Shown one piece after another: positions 32,035 to 42,930 of a stretch of DNA of 64,000 nt; position 1 is the stretch's first letter; each line of letters begins with the position of its first letter. Position numbers and translations under genes: made by a program. The notes beneath the pieces were generated by a model, which worked only from the letters and a program-made list of their open reading frames with translations, was not told where the DNA came from and did not search any database. The stretch is taken from assembly GCA_944472155.2 (NCBI GenBank), contig OX235277.1:37272804-37336803 (forward strand). Reading direction: 5' to 3'. This DNA comes from Trichobilharzia szidati (lineage: Eukaryota > Platyhelminthes > Trematoda > Strigeidida > Schistosomatidae).

Positions 32035-33225
32035 GTTTGTAACGACAGAAGACAAGGGCCAGGCTACAGATCCTGTGTTGAGAAAATCAACAGATATTTA
32101 TAGATTTTTATGTACATTATTGTCAGCGGAGAAGCAATGTTTTCTGATTGGTTCTTTTCTTGCTGAGGCTTATTCTGTACTGCTTGTGACCGTTTCTTAG
32201 AAAGTTAAGCCATACATCTGCGAATCATATTTGCACACGTTAAGTCTTCTATGATTGGTTGGTGAGTTCCTCAAGGTTAAGCTTTGTTATTGTTTTTCCT
32301 CATGACCCTGATTCGGGACGTAACATTGACATAAATTGCTGCCTACAAATTTAAGCTTGCAGCCAGCTCTCACTACAAGTTCACCTGATAAATTAGACAG
32401 TGAACTAATGCTGCCCGAAAATCGCCTGAAAGAAAATGGTTATCCACAAAGTTTCATTGACAAATATGGTAAGAATGAATGTAAGAAACCTGAGGCAGCT
32501 ACGGTTAGCAAGAAGCCAGTTTTCATCAAACTCAACTTCAAAGGCGATGATACTATGAGAATCATAAATAAAAGATTAAGCGCAGCCCTGTCCAGGATGT
32601 ATCCTGCAGCAAAACTAGTCTCTCTGCTCCGAACATCTTCCTCTTTGGTGCAATCGAAGGTTGAAAAGTATCCTTCATATGTTACCTCCAACTGTATATA
32701 CCAATTCACATGTATCTACGGAAGCAGTTACATGGGAAGAACAGAGAAAGGGATTTCCGTACATATTCTTAGAACATGTACCAAGAAGCTTCCGGTTAAG
32801 AGGGCTACCTGATGAACACTCGACATGGAGTAGACTCGCTGGCATCATTCAAAATAATTAACAGACAAAGTAGCTCAAGTCTTCTCCTGTTTGCTGAGGC
32901 TATCGCAGTAAAACGGCTGAAACCTGATTTATGTGTCAAAAAGGAATCTGTTGCTGGACTCCAATTACCCTGGTGACTCATCCCTTAATAACTCTTGGTC
33001 TTGTAACTTCATTAACTTATTTCCTCAAGGACCCCCGTTGCCTCGTTTATTCTGCTTCACTTCTATAAGAGATACTTTTTCTTGACCCTATGAGTTCCAC
33101 TCACCATATTGCATCATCATCTTTTCATCTGACCTCTTGTACACCAAATTTTGACCTTCTCTTATCTAACTATGTAATTGTTATTAATTTTTGTCGATTA
33201 AGCTTTGAGAAACTTCCCTCTAACA
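32035..33225 (+). pseudogene. Penelope-like element, leader plus GIY-YIG nuclease
   Basis: 32035-32385 is the leader/pseudo-LTR shared with 10575-10915. The frame 32336-32812 then reads LMLPENRLKENGYPQSFI, PVFIKLNFKGDDTMRII, MYPAAKLVSLLRTS and CIYQFTCIYGSSYMGRTEK (GIY-YIG motif with Met for Ile). A break near 32780 precedes the C-terminal RLKPDLCVKKES-like segment (about 32900-32950). The leader joins directly to the linker, so the whole reverse transcriptase is absent, as in the 10.6 kb copy. Confidence 0.8.
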
Positions 33226-33279
33226 AGATATATATATATTCAAGAGTTGGTCTGTAAGGATTAGATTTGCTTTTACGAG

Positions 33280-33775
33280 TTGACCACAGATTGATATCAG
33301 TTAGGGAACCATTGAAGACCACCAAGGAGTACTGGACAGCTGTTTCATCCTAGTCTCTTCGGAATCATCGTCAGTACGCACCCACACCCAGGGTTCGAAC
33401 CCAGTACCTTCCTTACAAACTAATTATCAAAAATTAATCTGATGTTCGCTAGTGACTTGATACAGGACGGAGTTTCCTGCAGTGAGTTTTAGTGGGAAGT
33501 TGTGACCAGTGAGGCGCATCCCGTAAAGTGTGAGAATGGATGTCCCACCGACGACATTGGTTGGGGTCGCGCTAAATCACGAACTGTTAGAATTCATGTG
33601 TTGGCCATTGAATCGGGTCGGGTCCCAGTGGCTGAATGGTATACGAGCTTGCCTGGGTTCGAACCTCAGTGGGTGCGTACTGCCCATGATTCCCAAACTT
33701 AAACGAAATAGCTATCCAGTACTCCTAGGTGGTTTTCAATGGTTCTTTAACTGATATCAATCCGTGGTCAGACTC
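33280..33775. repeat. Hammerhead SINE (family H), head-to-head pair
   Basis: Minus-strand 3' half at 33285-33420 (motif 33325-33375, core ACGATGA, GAAAC kept; B box GGTTCGAACCC on plus). A spacer from head sequence follows to about 33570, then a plus copy at 33575-33775 (A box GTGGCTGAATGG, B box GGTTCGAACC, core CCCATGA, GAAAT). The tails end in matching inverted arms, TTGACCACAGATTGATATCAG and CTGATATCAATCCGTGGTCA (the latter 20 bases). Confidence 0.75.
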
Positions 33776-34069
33776 CTAAAGATATATTTGTGTATATACT
33801 TACACTTCAGCTACCTTGTCATCCTGGGGTTTTACCTCATCATGACACTCTTCTAGTATTAATTGAAATATATCACCCACTAGCTTAATGCCCTGCTGTG
33901 AAGAACAAAACATTCATCTCTCCAAAGAAATTATGCATTTTATACGAATTTACTAAAATGTTTATAAGTAATATAAACGATTTAACTCAATAAAGCAAGA
34001 ACAACAACAGTTTTGCAGAATAGCGATGGTACTGCTTAAAGCATTTGTTTCCTTTACACATAGGCTTTT

Positions 34070-35106
34070 TGGTACATGTTCAGAAGATCGGAGGTGTGCC
34101 CGTCTTTCTGTTCTCCCAGTTTAACTGCTCCCACAGATACATGCAAATTTGTATACACAGTTGGAGTTAACATGAGAAGGATATCTGTCAGCTTTTGATT
34201 GCACCAAAGAGCAAGTTGTTCGATAGACGGGAACGAGCTTAGCTGCAGGATAGGCTCTGCCCAGTGACGTATTCAATCTTCTGTTGACAATTTCTGCAAT
34301 ATTTTGACCCTTAAAATCGAGTTGAATGAAGACGAGATTTTTTTCCACTGTGATTTGCTCGACATTTGAGCCTTCAGATCTTCCGTACTCGTTAATGAAC
34401 CTTTGAGGGTAACTAACATCTTTTCGAGAAACATAAATTCTTCCTCTAATTTCTCTGTAGAGAATAATCTCCTCACTCTACAGTACAGAGTCTTGACTAG
34501 TGCTCGTTTAAAGCTATTTGGACAAAACTATTAAAATGTAGGTATTGTCCATTCCATGTAGGCTTTCGGTAAATTGACTTCTAAAGACTACCATCTCCTA
34601 GGTGTTGCATGGCAATGTCGAGGAAATAGAACTTTCCGTCATTTTCATGTTCCATAGTAAATTCAGTATTGTTATGTGGGTCATTGAATAATCTGAGTAG
34701 GTTGGTAAGAAGCATGACTTTCATTGTTTCACATTACAAGTGTGTCATCTGTGACATATAAACAATAAGAAGTTGTTTCGTCAATTGCATGCTTCACCTT
34801 TGTTCTTTCAAGGTTGGACACGAAGATATCTGCTAAAACAGGGCTAAGCGGAATGCCCACAGCCACACCATCTATTTGGAGGTAAAGAGTGTTGTCAAAT
34901 CGGAATTGTACATCTATAGTACACATTAGCAGTAGGTGTTTAAATTCCGACTCTGGGAGTGGGAGAAGACCAGACTGCTGACAAATTATCTCAGTAGTTT
35001 CATTGATTGGGATCCTTGTGAAAAATGGGGTTGCATCAAATGATGCCATGAACTTATTTGAAATGTTCATGTGTGGGTTTGTAGAGATTTGAGAAAGATT
35101 TGGCAC
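34070..35106 (-). pseudogene. Penelope-like element, RT palm plus GIY-YIG, minus strand
   Basis: The best RT segment of the PLEs here. 34729-35106 reads MASFDATPFFTRIPINET (motif A, Asp kept), then LYLQIDGVAVGIPLSPVLAD (motif B), then SYCLYVTDDTLVM, where the YVDD block has an extra Thr. After a break, 34273-34476 gives LFSTEKLEEEFMFLEKML. 34121-34348 gives VFIQLDFKGQNIAEIVNRRL and CVYKFACICGSS, the nuclease start. The nuclease end is missing. On the high side it abuts RTE-B. Confidence 0.82.
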
Positions 35107-35445
35107 CAGTCAATGAAATCTACAACAGTTAGTTTAAGCCAGCCACGTGGGAAGGTGTAGACTTCCTGGTTGGGGTCCTCGGGACGGTAAAAACCAATGG
35201 TTGGAAACAATTGGTGACATGGCTCAAAATCGTTCTCAGTGGCTGTCGCAGATGCATCCACTCCTTATGACTTATGATTTCCAATTAAACTGTTTTGTTC
35301 TTCGTGTTTACTATACCTTTGTCTCACGCCTCTGTTTGCTGTCTTTATTATGCATTTCTCCTCTTGCTTTGTGTGCTACATGGAGTGTGGCGACTTGAAT
35401 TGCCGCACATATGTGCAAAGTTCTATGTCGAAAACAGACAGACAA
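35106..35445 (+). mobile_element. RTE-B 3' end, plus strand
   Basis: The plus frame gives VGRCRLPGWGPRDGKNQWLE and TIGDMAQNRSQWLSQMHPLL (35147-35260), the RTE-B C-terminus, then the 3' untranslated end with GTGTGGCGACTTGAATTGCCGC (35386-35407). Matches 19725-20100. Severely 5'-truncated. Confidence 0.8.
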
Positions 35446-35639
35446 AGATTTGAGAAACTTGACAGTTAGTCCAATGTTCACTTGCGACTGATAGCTGGAT
35501 TAAGGTGCCTGGAGTATTTCTGGTAAGAAGGCATGATCACCAGGCTCCACCATGTTGCATGTGAGGACAAACGTGATGGGAATTTCAATCGTGGACTGAC
35601 AGAAGGCAGAATTTATAGGCAAACAATTGGTTTCCGTTT

Positions 35640-35800
35640 AATTGGCTAAATGCTCAACACATTCGCCGCATAACCTCGATGTCCGAGGTTCTACCTCCAT
35701 TGCGGGCATGGGTGGTTACTGATGAACAGTCCGAAACTAGGCCTAAATATCTGTCCAATACTCCCTAGTTTTCAACGATTCTTTAACTGAAGTCACTTAG
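35640..35800 (+). repeat. Hammerhead SINE (family H), plus strand, 5'-worn
   Basis: Motif at about 35729-35775 (core ATGAACA, stem II damaged, GAAAC turned to TAAAT) with tail TTCAACGATTCTTTAACTGAAG. A weak head before it. Confidence 0.55.
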
Positions 35801-36450
35801 TAATCAAACTTGTTTTGAGATTAACACCGAGTAGGCTTAATGCATCATAATCGGAGCTTGCCGGAATCAGTATTCTTGTGTCAACCAGTTCGGATGAGGT
35901 GATAGAAATCAAATGGCTCTTATTAACTTTGGGTTTCAGGTTATTAACATCTTTTACAGCTGTGCCTACAGCTAACTCTATGTTGTGCCAGGCAGCCTCA
36001 GGAGGATTCTTGCTGTCGACCTCAGACATACGTTTCGCTATTTCTTCCTTATATAGGGACTCAGAGTTTCAATCTAGTTGGGGACGAAACTGCTTCACTG
36101 CCAACAATATTTTATGTCCGTTTAATCGTAAGCATAAACGTACGCGAACCACAGCGTGATTGGAGTTTACGTGCGTGTTCCAGAAGGAGCGTCAGTCTCC
36201 TACTGACCATCGCCGACGAAACCCTATCGCTATGTGGTCTATTTGAATCCAACGTTGATTTGGTGATGGAGGTCTCCACGTTAGGCAGCGCCTAAAGTTA
36301 GTGCTGACTAGGAACAGATGATTATCTGAACAGAACTGTAGAAAACGATAACCGTTGTCGGTTCGTCGGCAGGGAACTCCATACGTACCACTTACATACT
36401 TCTCAGTCTGGCACAACTTCCCTACTTTAGCATTGAAGTCGTGACCAATG
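35790..36450 (-). pseudogene. RTE endonuclease domain fragment, minus strand
   Basis: 36192-36416 and the sequence just upstream read HDFNAKVGK (GDFNAKVG motif with His for Gly), YVSGTYGVPCRRTDNG and WIQIDHIAIGFRRRWS, where the DH near the C-terminus of AP endonuclease-like domains is kept. 35793-36029 continues with MSEVDSKNPPEAAWHNIELA, the segment before the RT. A frame break falls between. This is the only RTE endonuclease piece in the window; it may belong to RTE-B. Confidence 0.75.
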
Positions 36451-36469
36451 GAGTCCGTCCAATCTAAAG

Positions 36470-36710
36470 TGAGGACATTGGCTGGTCGTCACGCTAAAAT
36501 CACGAAGTAGTAGAAGTTAGAATTCATGGGCCATTGAGTCGGATCCTATTGGGTGAATCGTCTACGAGTTTGACTTGTAATCGGAAGGTTGTGGGTTCGA
36601 AAACCGCTGTGTACTTACTGTCGATGAGTCCCGAACTGGGACGAAACAGCCATTCAGTACTCCCTGCTATTTCTCAACTTTTCTCAAACTGATATCAATC
36701 CGTAGTCAAC
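36470..36710 (+). repeat. Hammerhead SINE (family H), full-length, plus strand
   Basis: Head GTTAGAATTCATGGGCC at 36518-36534, A-box-like TTGGGTGAATCG, B box GGGTTCGAAAACC, motif at about 36616-36660 (core TCGATGA, stem II GTCC/GGAC with loop CGAACTG, GAAAC), tail ACTGATATCAATCCGTAGTC. Confidence 0.75.
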
Positions 36711-36849
36711 CTTGAAAAAGTATACATATATACCATTGTCGAGATACCAAGCTGATATGATCACCCACATAGTGTAGCCTGATATATACGTCTTTCTTAG
36801 TGGTGAGTTGAAGAGTGGGTTTTGTTCTTCTGCCCACTTTATATCACCT

Positions 36850-37240
36850 GATGAGCCTGTCTAGATGATCATTATCAACCGGAATTTGTGTCAATTTCCT
36901 TTCTTCCTCATCATGTGTGTATTTTCGGTGCATATTTGCTGTATTCTACTGAAGAGATACTTAGCTCACTAAGTTTGTTTTGTACCGAACAGACCGGAAA
37001 CTGCGATAATCAAGACAGTGTCCTGTTCATGTAGGTTTTCTAGGAATAGATCGTTATATTGATCCATCAAGCCGTCGACTAAGCAATATATCATCTAGGA
37101 AAGATAAACAATTATCTCCCTCTTCTATAGATGTAAATGATATGCTATTCTGAACTTCATTCATACGATTTAAAATTGACGTGGCAGAACAAGGTTTATC
37201 ACTTATGATTGCCTGATCTTCAATATTTGCCATTGTATTA
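36850..37240 (-). pseudogene. Penelope-like element, RT fragment, minus strand
   Basis: An open minus frame of about 58 codons starts at ATG 37234-37236: CSATSILNRMNEVQNSISF, then CLSFLDDILLSRRLDGSI. These are the PLE blocks just after the catalytic site (FLDVLL...DGSI). Downstream, shifted pieces SVRYKTNLVS and NTANMHRKYTHDEE match the linker. Truncated on both sides. Confidence 0.7.
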
Positions 37241-38018
37241 CATATATATATATTGCGCGCGCGGCTTTAAAACCTTCGCCTCGCGCTCTTCGGAATTTGA
37301 TTTCGTTAACAATACTTCTTTCCAAGTTTTCACTTGTGTCTTTTGATAGAACGTTGTTTAGCATTTAGTCGCGTACAGCTTTAGTACACCCTATGACGTG
37401 AAAACGTGGATGTACTATAGTATCATAATCGGAATTATACTTAGTATCCGATAGAACGCATAGACTGGTTTCTTGAGTTCAGACAGTAACAAGTGGGTTT
37501 TGGTCGTTACGCACAGCTTCATAAATTTGCAATTGTGTTATATACCCTTAATTGCCAATATTCATCAGTACAATAAGTGTATCTACAACATGAAGGACAC
37601 TAACGTTTTTTCTGAGATTCATACCTATATCAATCGACTTCAAAGTTAGAAGTTTGACCTGAATCAGACTTCTTCAAATCGCAGAAGCTATAGGGATCCG
37701 CATGTTGAATCCTGAATACGAAAAAGTTTTTCCAGTCAATGAACCTAATTAATTTTAATATTAGATACATAATTTCCATTGGTCCTAATCTTTCCTCCCT
37801 TTCCACTGTTACATCACTACTCCATATGACACTGACTCTAACTTGACCCCCTCACAACTTTCACTGAGCTCTACTCAATCCTACCAGTTGTATTACATCA
37901 CTCAATTTACTTATTTAATTTCAGTCTAGTTCCTACCAGATTAACGCTTTTTGTACTGTGTAATTGCTATCTAAAACTTAAAATTGTAATGGTACATTCC
38001 TTTCGTTGTTATGACAAC

Positions 38019-38056
<38 letters not shown>

Positions 38057-38329
38057 ATTGAACAGCCACAGAATGATGTTACTAAAAAGAGTAACTCCAC
38101 GCTGAAAGCCTCTTCTTTTAAATGACTTAGTGGGGATTTTTAGGCTACCCCTAATTTAGGCTGATCTTAAAGTAACTATATTTTGTTGGCTGAACCGGGC
38201 TTACACGTGAGCCGATACATTAAACCATCAGTCTGAGACAGAGGAATTATCAGAGTGTGATTGGCCAACCTTGATGCCTGATCCTTTGCAACCAGCTTAA
38301 TTAGCTACTTGGTTACAGGATTTCATCAT
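37241..38329. other. Unassigned DNA with simple repeats
   Basis: ATATATATATATTGCGCGCGCGG (in two halves: AT run 37240-37252, GC run 37253-37263) opens the interval, and a long AT run lies at 38021-38053. No coding or repeat partner seen. Confidence 0.5.
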
Positions 38330-38605
38330 GAGTTGACATCGGTTGGAGAACCACTGGAGAACTTGCAGGGAGTGCTGGACAGCTGTTTCATCAGCCAAGT
38401 CTGGGACTCTTCATCAGTACGCATCCACCACAGGGGTTCGAACCCAGGACCTTCCGGTTACAATGCGAATTCGTAGACCACTCAGCAGCCACTAGGACCT
38501 GATCCAATGGCCAGCTCATGAATTCTAACTTCTGTCAATTCACGATATAGCGTTACCGCTAGCCAATATCTTCGGTGAGTATTTGCCCTCACACTGACCT
38601 GCTGC
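38330..38605 (-). repeat. Hammerhead SINE (family H), full-length, minus strand
   Basis: Tail CATGAGTTGACATCGGTTGG at 38329-38348, motif at about 38375-38425 (core ATGAAGA, stem II broken by a short insertion), B box at 38437 (plus strand GGGTTCGAACCC), head to about 38560 and the block CTTCTGTCAATTCACG. Confidence 0.8.
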
Positions 38606-38989
38606 GCGTGTCTTAGTCTATTCACCTCAGTATTTCTTTTTCAACCTAATCTTACTTTATAAATATACACATATCTACACCATAGATATTGTAAACGTCT
38701 AAAATTACAACAAAACATTGTTTTCACTTTCTATATACTCTAAGATTATTCTTAATTATTATTTATTGATTGAACAGCCATATTCATCCCTCCCCCCCCC
38801 CCCACCCAAAGACAAATTCTCAATATTTATCGACGTTCAACACTCACCATATTTCTTGACCTGAAGGTGGCATTCAATTTCGCCGACCGAGAAGTGTTGT
38901 AGCAATGTTTAGCCGCGAAGGGGATTGCTGGGAAAGTATATCGCACTAATCAAGTCACTGCACTCGAACTCGCAAAGCCATGTAATAGC
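38606..38989. other. Spacer with C homopolymer
   Basis: A C-rich run (38789-38807) interrupts otherwise AT-rich sequence. From about 38855 the sequence may already be RTE-B (TTTCTTGACCTGAAGGTGGC). Confidence 0.5.
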
Positions 38990-40015
38990 TTATGCAGAAT
39001 CGTCGCCTGAAGTGAAGACAACCAGTAGTGTTGGTTAGGGATGCACACTTTCACCGTATTCTGCTTAATTTCATCATAGATGTACTTATGGGAGTGACGC
39101 TAACTGACCTTACTGACTTAGGGACTGACAAGTTACTGGGGAATAACCTTATTTACTTAGAATGTGCAGATGATATAGTCCTCCTAAGTGAAGACGCTGA
39201 CAAAATGCAGAGTTTGCTGAACACATTGACAGGAAATTTATGAATATTTGGCATGATTCACTCTACGCAGATGTATGATGGTGATGCAGGATCAGTGTGC
39301 ACAAAATACCAGTTTAAAGAGTGAGGTGGTTGGGCATATTGACTACTTCATTTATTTGGGAAATAGCATTAATCCTTATCGACTGATTTCCGAAGAAATC
39401 TCAGCACAAATGCAAACGGCCCGTGAGAGACTTGTCAACTTACGGATATCGATCATAGGACGTGTGTACCCGTAAGGCTTCCTCCTAGTTTATGTCTGTG
39501 AGGCATGGCCATTACAAGTGGAAGACATGAAAAACAAGGATGGCTGTCTTTGACCACAGATGGTGTTTGCTTTCTATCTCCCCTGTTAAGCGTTATAATA
39601 CTCAGGTTAGGCTTAGAGTGTTAGGTGAGAAGGGAAAATCAACCGATGAATCTACATCGATTGAGATGACTAGGACACGTGCTACACATGTCAGTTCACC
39701 GGCCTTCCTCAACAGCCAATGTTAGCCGACATAAAAGCCTGACACCAGTCCATGAAATCTTTGACAATTGGTTTGACCCATGTAGGAAGGTATAGACTGC
39801 CTGGTTGTGGTCTTCAGGATTCTAGGAACCAATGGCGAGAGATTATTGGCGATATGGCTCAAAGCAGGTGCACTCAATAGCTACGATTCTCATGCTTTTC
39901 CATGCTAACATTCTTTCTCTCGTATATTTTCGCTTATTATAGTTCCTTCGATTCTCTTTTTTCTCTGCCTTTGTGTAGTAACTTGAACTGGTGCATTTCC
40001 CTAAAAAGTTCTATA
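38990..40015 (+). pseudogene. RTE-B retrotransposon, RT to 3' end, plus strand
   Basis: 39028-39243 gives LLNFIIDVLMGVTLTDLTDL and LECADDIVLLSEDADKMQ, where YADD has become CADD. 39275-39475 gives VGHIDYFIYLGNSINP. Around 39480-39600 come CEAWPL and VFDHRW(C)LLSISPVKRYN. The end includes CRLPGCGLQDSRNQW-like residues (about 39795) and a 3' end near 40012. Several frame breaks and no endonuclease. Confidence 0.8.
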
Positions 40016-40028
40016 ATAAAACACCGTT

Positions 40029-40275
40029 GCTTCGGTGGCACAGCGGTAGAATGCTCGCCAACCACGGCTCATGTGGTCCGGGGTTCGATCCCCGGCCACC
40101 GACGCACTCTTTTACCTCGCCAAGCCAGTAGTAAGACTGGTAAAAAGGAAAGGTTGGATGTGAGGCTAGCAACCCCATCCCGTAAAAATAAACACCACTG
40201 CTACCGAGACTTCAAGCCTCTAGCTTGGAGCCCCCTATGTTTCACTGGGAACGTAAGGAAATATTTTTTAAAAAT
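40029..40275 (+). repeat. tRNA-derived SINE (family T2), near-complete
   Basis: tRNA-like head 40029-40105: A box GGTGGCACAGCGGTAG, B box GGTTCGATCC (40082-40091) in a strong T arm CGGGG/CCCCG. The body has TTTACCTCGCCAAGCCAGTAG and CTTCAAGCCTCTAGCTTGG, and an A-rich end is at 40262-40275. It sits immediately after the RTE-B 3' end. Confidence 0.85.
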
Positions 40276-40607
40276 GCACCCCTACCTCACCCCGCCACAG
40301 CCGTCTGCTTGCTTTACCGCTGGTAACTTACACACAAAGGCATAATAGACAGTTGTAATACAATAATAATTATACAATAATAAATATATATGTATAAATA
40401 ATAATTACTTACATACGTTTATATTTTCTTTACAAATTAGGATACTGGTTTGTCAATATATATATGGACGAAATCGCACGTCAAACAATTTTTCAGAAAA
40501 TAAACAAAATACATAGACAAGCTCAAAAGAAGAAGAGATCGAAGAAGAAGAGAAAAACAAAAGGAAAACAAGGGAGAAAACAAAAAAAGGGTAAAATTGT
40601 ATCTCCT
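40276..40607. other. 3' flank of the DHHC gene
   Basis: Probably the gene's 3' untranslated region and flank on the minus strand. A purine-rich run on plus (40500-40592) reads as a polypyrimidine tract in the gene's sense. I see no clear AATAAA on the minus strand. Confidence 0.5.
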
Positions 40608-41284
40608 TCATTTAAATTTCACGCCATCTGATATTGGATAGGTTAAACCATCTGTAGTCAATGGAGAATTGACTAGAGGACAGAGAAAAGCTAAAATCCA
40701 ACGTTCACCCAAGTACTGTTTAATATTATTTATATAACCGATATTATACATACACGGCGATGAGTTATTGTAGCCTGGTAGCTGTTGCTGTTGAGCAGTA
40801 GTTGATGATGATGTCTTCAATGTCTCCGTCTCTTCCTTCTCCTTCTGTTGTTGATAGGTTCTTACAGCTGGACTACTATAATCAGTATAACTATTATCAT
40901 TATTATTACTATTATTATTATTATTATTAGTGTGATTATGATGACGACTGAATGAATGGAATGCTCTTTCAAACATTGTCTGATTACACAACATCATATT
41001 AAACTGGTAAATAATAAATACGCACAAAAGACAAGCTGTAAAAAAGGATAGACTTGTTGTTAAAAATACAAAACTTTGTAAAAATGTTAAATAACCAGTT
41101 AACCACATAAAACCAGGCGGTGCTAATATGCACAATAAACGATAGTATGCTGACCATGTTAACGGGAAATAGTCTGATTGAAATATCAGCTGTAGATTAT
41201 AATAACTCATAAATATACAGCCTAGCATACCATAGAATAGAGTATTACAAAAATATCGCCAATTTGCATGACCAATACACTGAG
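40608..41284 (-). CDS. DHHC palmitoyltransferase, last exon
   Basis: The exon starts at an acceptor (CTCTAAAG, AG at 41286-41285) with a strong pyrimidine tract before it, and ends at TGA 40608-40610. It completes a split codon and continues QCIGHANWRYF, giving DHHC-TIIAQ-CIG, the spacing usual in DHHC enzymes. Then come a membrane segment (about WRYFCNTLFYGMLGCIFMSY), a longer hydrophobic region (APPGFMWLTGYLTFLQSFVF onward) and NQTMFERA, close to the family's TTxE site. A poly-Asn/Gln, low-complexity cytoplasmic tail ends in IKQYLGERWILAFLCPL. These enzymes attach palmitate to cysteines of membrane proteins. About 224 residues. Confidence 0.88.
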
Positions 41285-41429
41285 CTTTAGAGAAACGGAA
41301 AATAGAAAAGCAAAGAAAAAGAAAAGGCATGAAATACATAGAGAAGCATTGGAACAAGTTAATATATATTATTACTTATTATTAAGTATACTAGGCGTAT
41401 GAAGACATACACTTATTGTATGATGGTCA

Positions 41430-41775
41430 AGCCAAAGCATGGCTTCATCAGTCAATGAAATCCACAACACGCTGGGGTTGAGGTCTTCGGGATGGTAAAA
41501 ACCAATGAAGGCTGAAAACAATCGATGATATTGCTCAAAATCGTTCTCAATGGCTGGTGCAGATGGATCCACTATTTGTGACTTATAATATCCAATAAAA
41601 CTATATTGTTTTTCAATATCAGTATTATTTTTGCCTCATATTTCTGTTTATTATTAAATCTGTTTTGAATCTCTTTTTACTTTCTTCTCTTGCTTTGAGT
41701 GCTAAGTGAAGTGTGGCAACTTGAACTGCTGCACATCTGTGTAAAGTGCTACGTTGAAACCAGTCAGTCAGTCAC
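41430..41775 (+). mobile_element. RTE-B 3' end in intron
   Basis: Plus-strand residues of TSVNEIHN...GLRSSGW type and DIAQNRSQWLVQMDPLFV (about 41530-41580), then the family 3' end to CTACGTTGAAACCAGTCAGTCAGTC. Antisense to the host gene. Confidence 0.75.
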
Positions 41776-42059
41776 TTATTGTGTGTCGGTTGATCATACT
41801 AATCAATTGCTGGGGTTGAAGTAGCCGACACGAGCCTCAAATCTACAACCCGTTGACTGAAGGCCAGGCGCCTAACACAATGAATCGCATAACTTCTCCC
41901 ACAAATGTGATCGACAACACTACAACGACGGTTGAAGCGAAATTAGTAATCTTACAATTGTGATGATAAAATTTACCAATCAAGATTTCAAACTTTGTGA
42001 AGATCAAATTGAGGCGTGTCATCATTAAACATCAACTTCAACACTGTGGAGTGTAGTGC

Positions 42060-42210
42060 CGAAAATCTTAAGCATCAACAGCTATGTGATGATGCTACAT
42101 GTCAAGTGACTGACAATGGAAAGCTCAGCGAGGACTTTGAAGTGAAGACGGGAGTAGGACAAGGCTATCTTCTATCACCAATGATATTTCTTATTGTAGG
42201 AGGATAGCTG
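42060..42210 (+). pseudogene. RTE-A RT scrap in intron
   Basis: QLCDDATCQVTDNGKLSED and FEVKTGVGQGYLLSPMIFL (VRQG changed to VGQG), then a stop. No neighbours from the same element. Confidence 0.75.
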
Positions 42211-42731
42211 TGGTAGTGAAAAAATATCACGATTACTTTCAGTATTACATGCTGATGAACCAAAAAGAGTAAATATTTTCTAAAATTCTCTCAATCACAG
42301 CCACTGGCATTTATAACTCTGAGAACGGATATATATATGCTTATTTGAGAAATTGGATAGGAGATAGCAATTAATATTTATATATGATCTGACACATTCA
42401 GGCTATTAGGAAAGTAAAGGTAATGATGCTTAGTGACTTCTAATTAAGCTTACTAATGACGAGTGGATTTCTCCAGACATACTGGTGTTGACTTCTATCA
42501 TAATGAGACGGAAACTGACCTAAATATTAATTGAACGAGTCTTTGGAATGACTACGAGTAGTTATGGGTGTAAAAATTTAATGATATTCAACAGTTGTTT
42601 CAATCTATAAAACACAAATTGCAAAAGGCCATGATGGCATTATAATATCGTCTGAAATATGGAACGCTGACCTAGAGCAGCGCTTGAGTTGACTGGCATT
42701 GAGGCTTATCCTGAGTGAGGTGCACGCATAT
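42211..42731. other. Intron sequence, nothing recognised
   Basis: AT-rich. Confidence 0.5.
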
Positions 42732-42930
42732 ATTTTATTTTTTTTATTATTTTTGATTACACCTTGATGCCACACCGTATTTTCAGTACAAGTATGGAAT
42801 TTTCAGCATGGATATCGGTAGCCCAAATTTTGCAGGCCGACCATAGATATCGGGTGTGCGTCGGCAGGGGATCGAACCCCAGACCATGGTCGGCGAGAGT
42901 CCTAACCACTGTGCCACCGACGCACATATA
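42732..42930 (-). repeat. tRNA-derived SINE (family T1), minus strand
   Basis: tRNA-like head 42858-42923 (acceptor arms GCGTCGG/CCGACGC, B box GGTTCGATCC on minus), body and T-rich end (plus strand TTTTTTTTATTATTTTT) correspond to 3097-3301. It lies in sense with the DHHC gene, inside its intron. Confidence 0.85.

Noticed and set aside
36563..36700. Active hammerhead at 36616-36660
   Set aside because: Stem II and GAAAC are fine but the core is UCGAUGA, two changes from CUGANGA; not credible as active.
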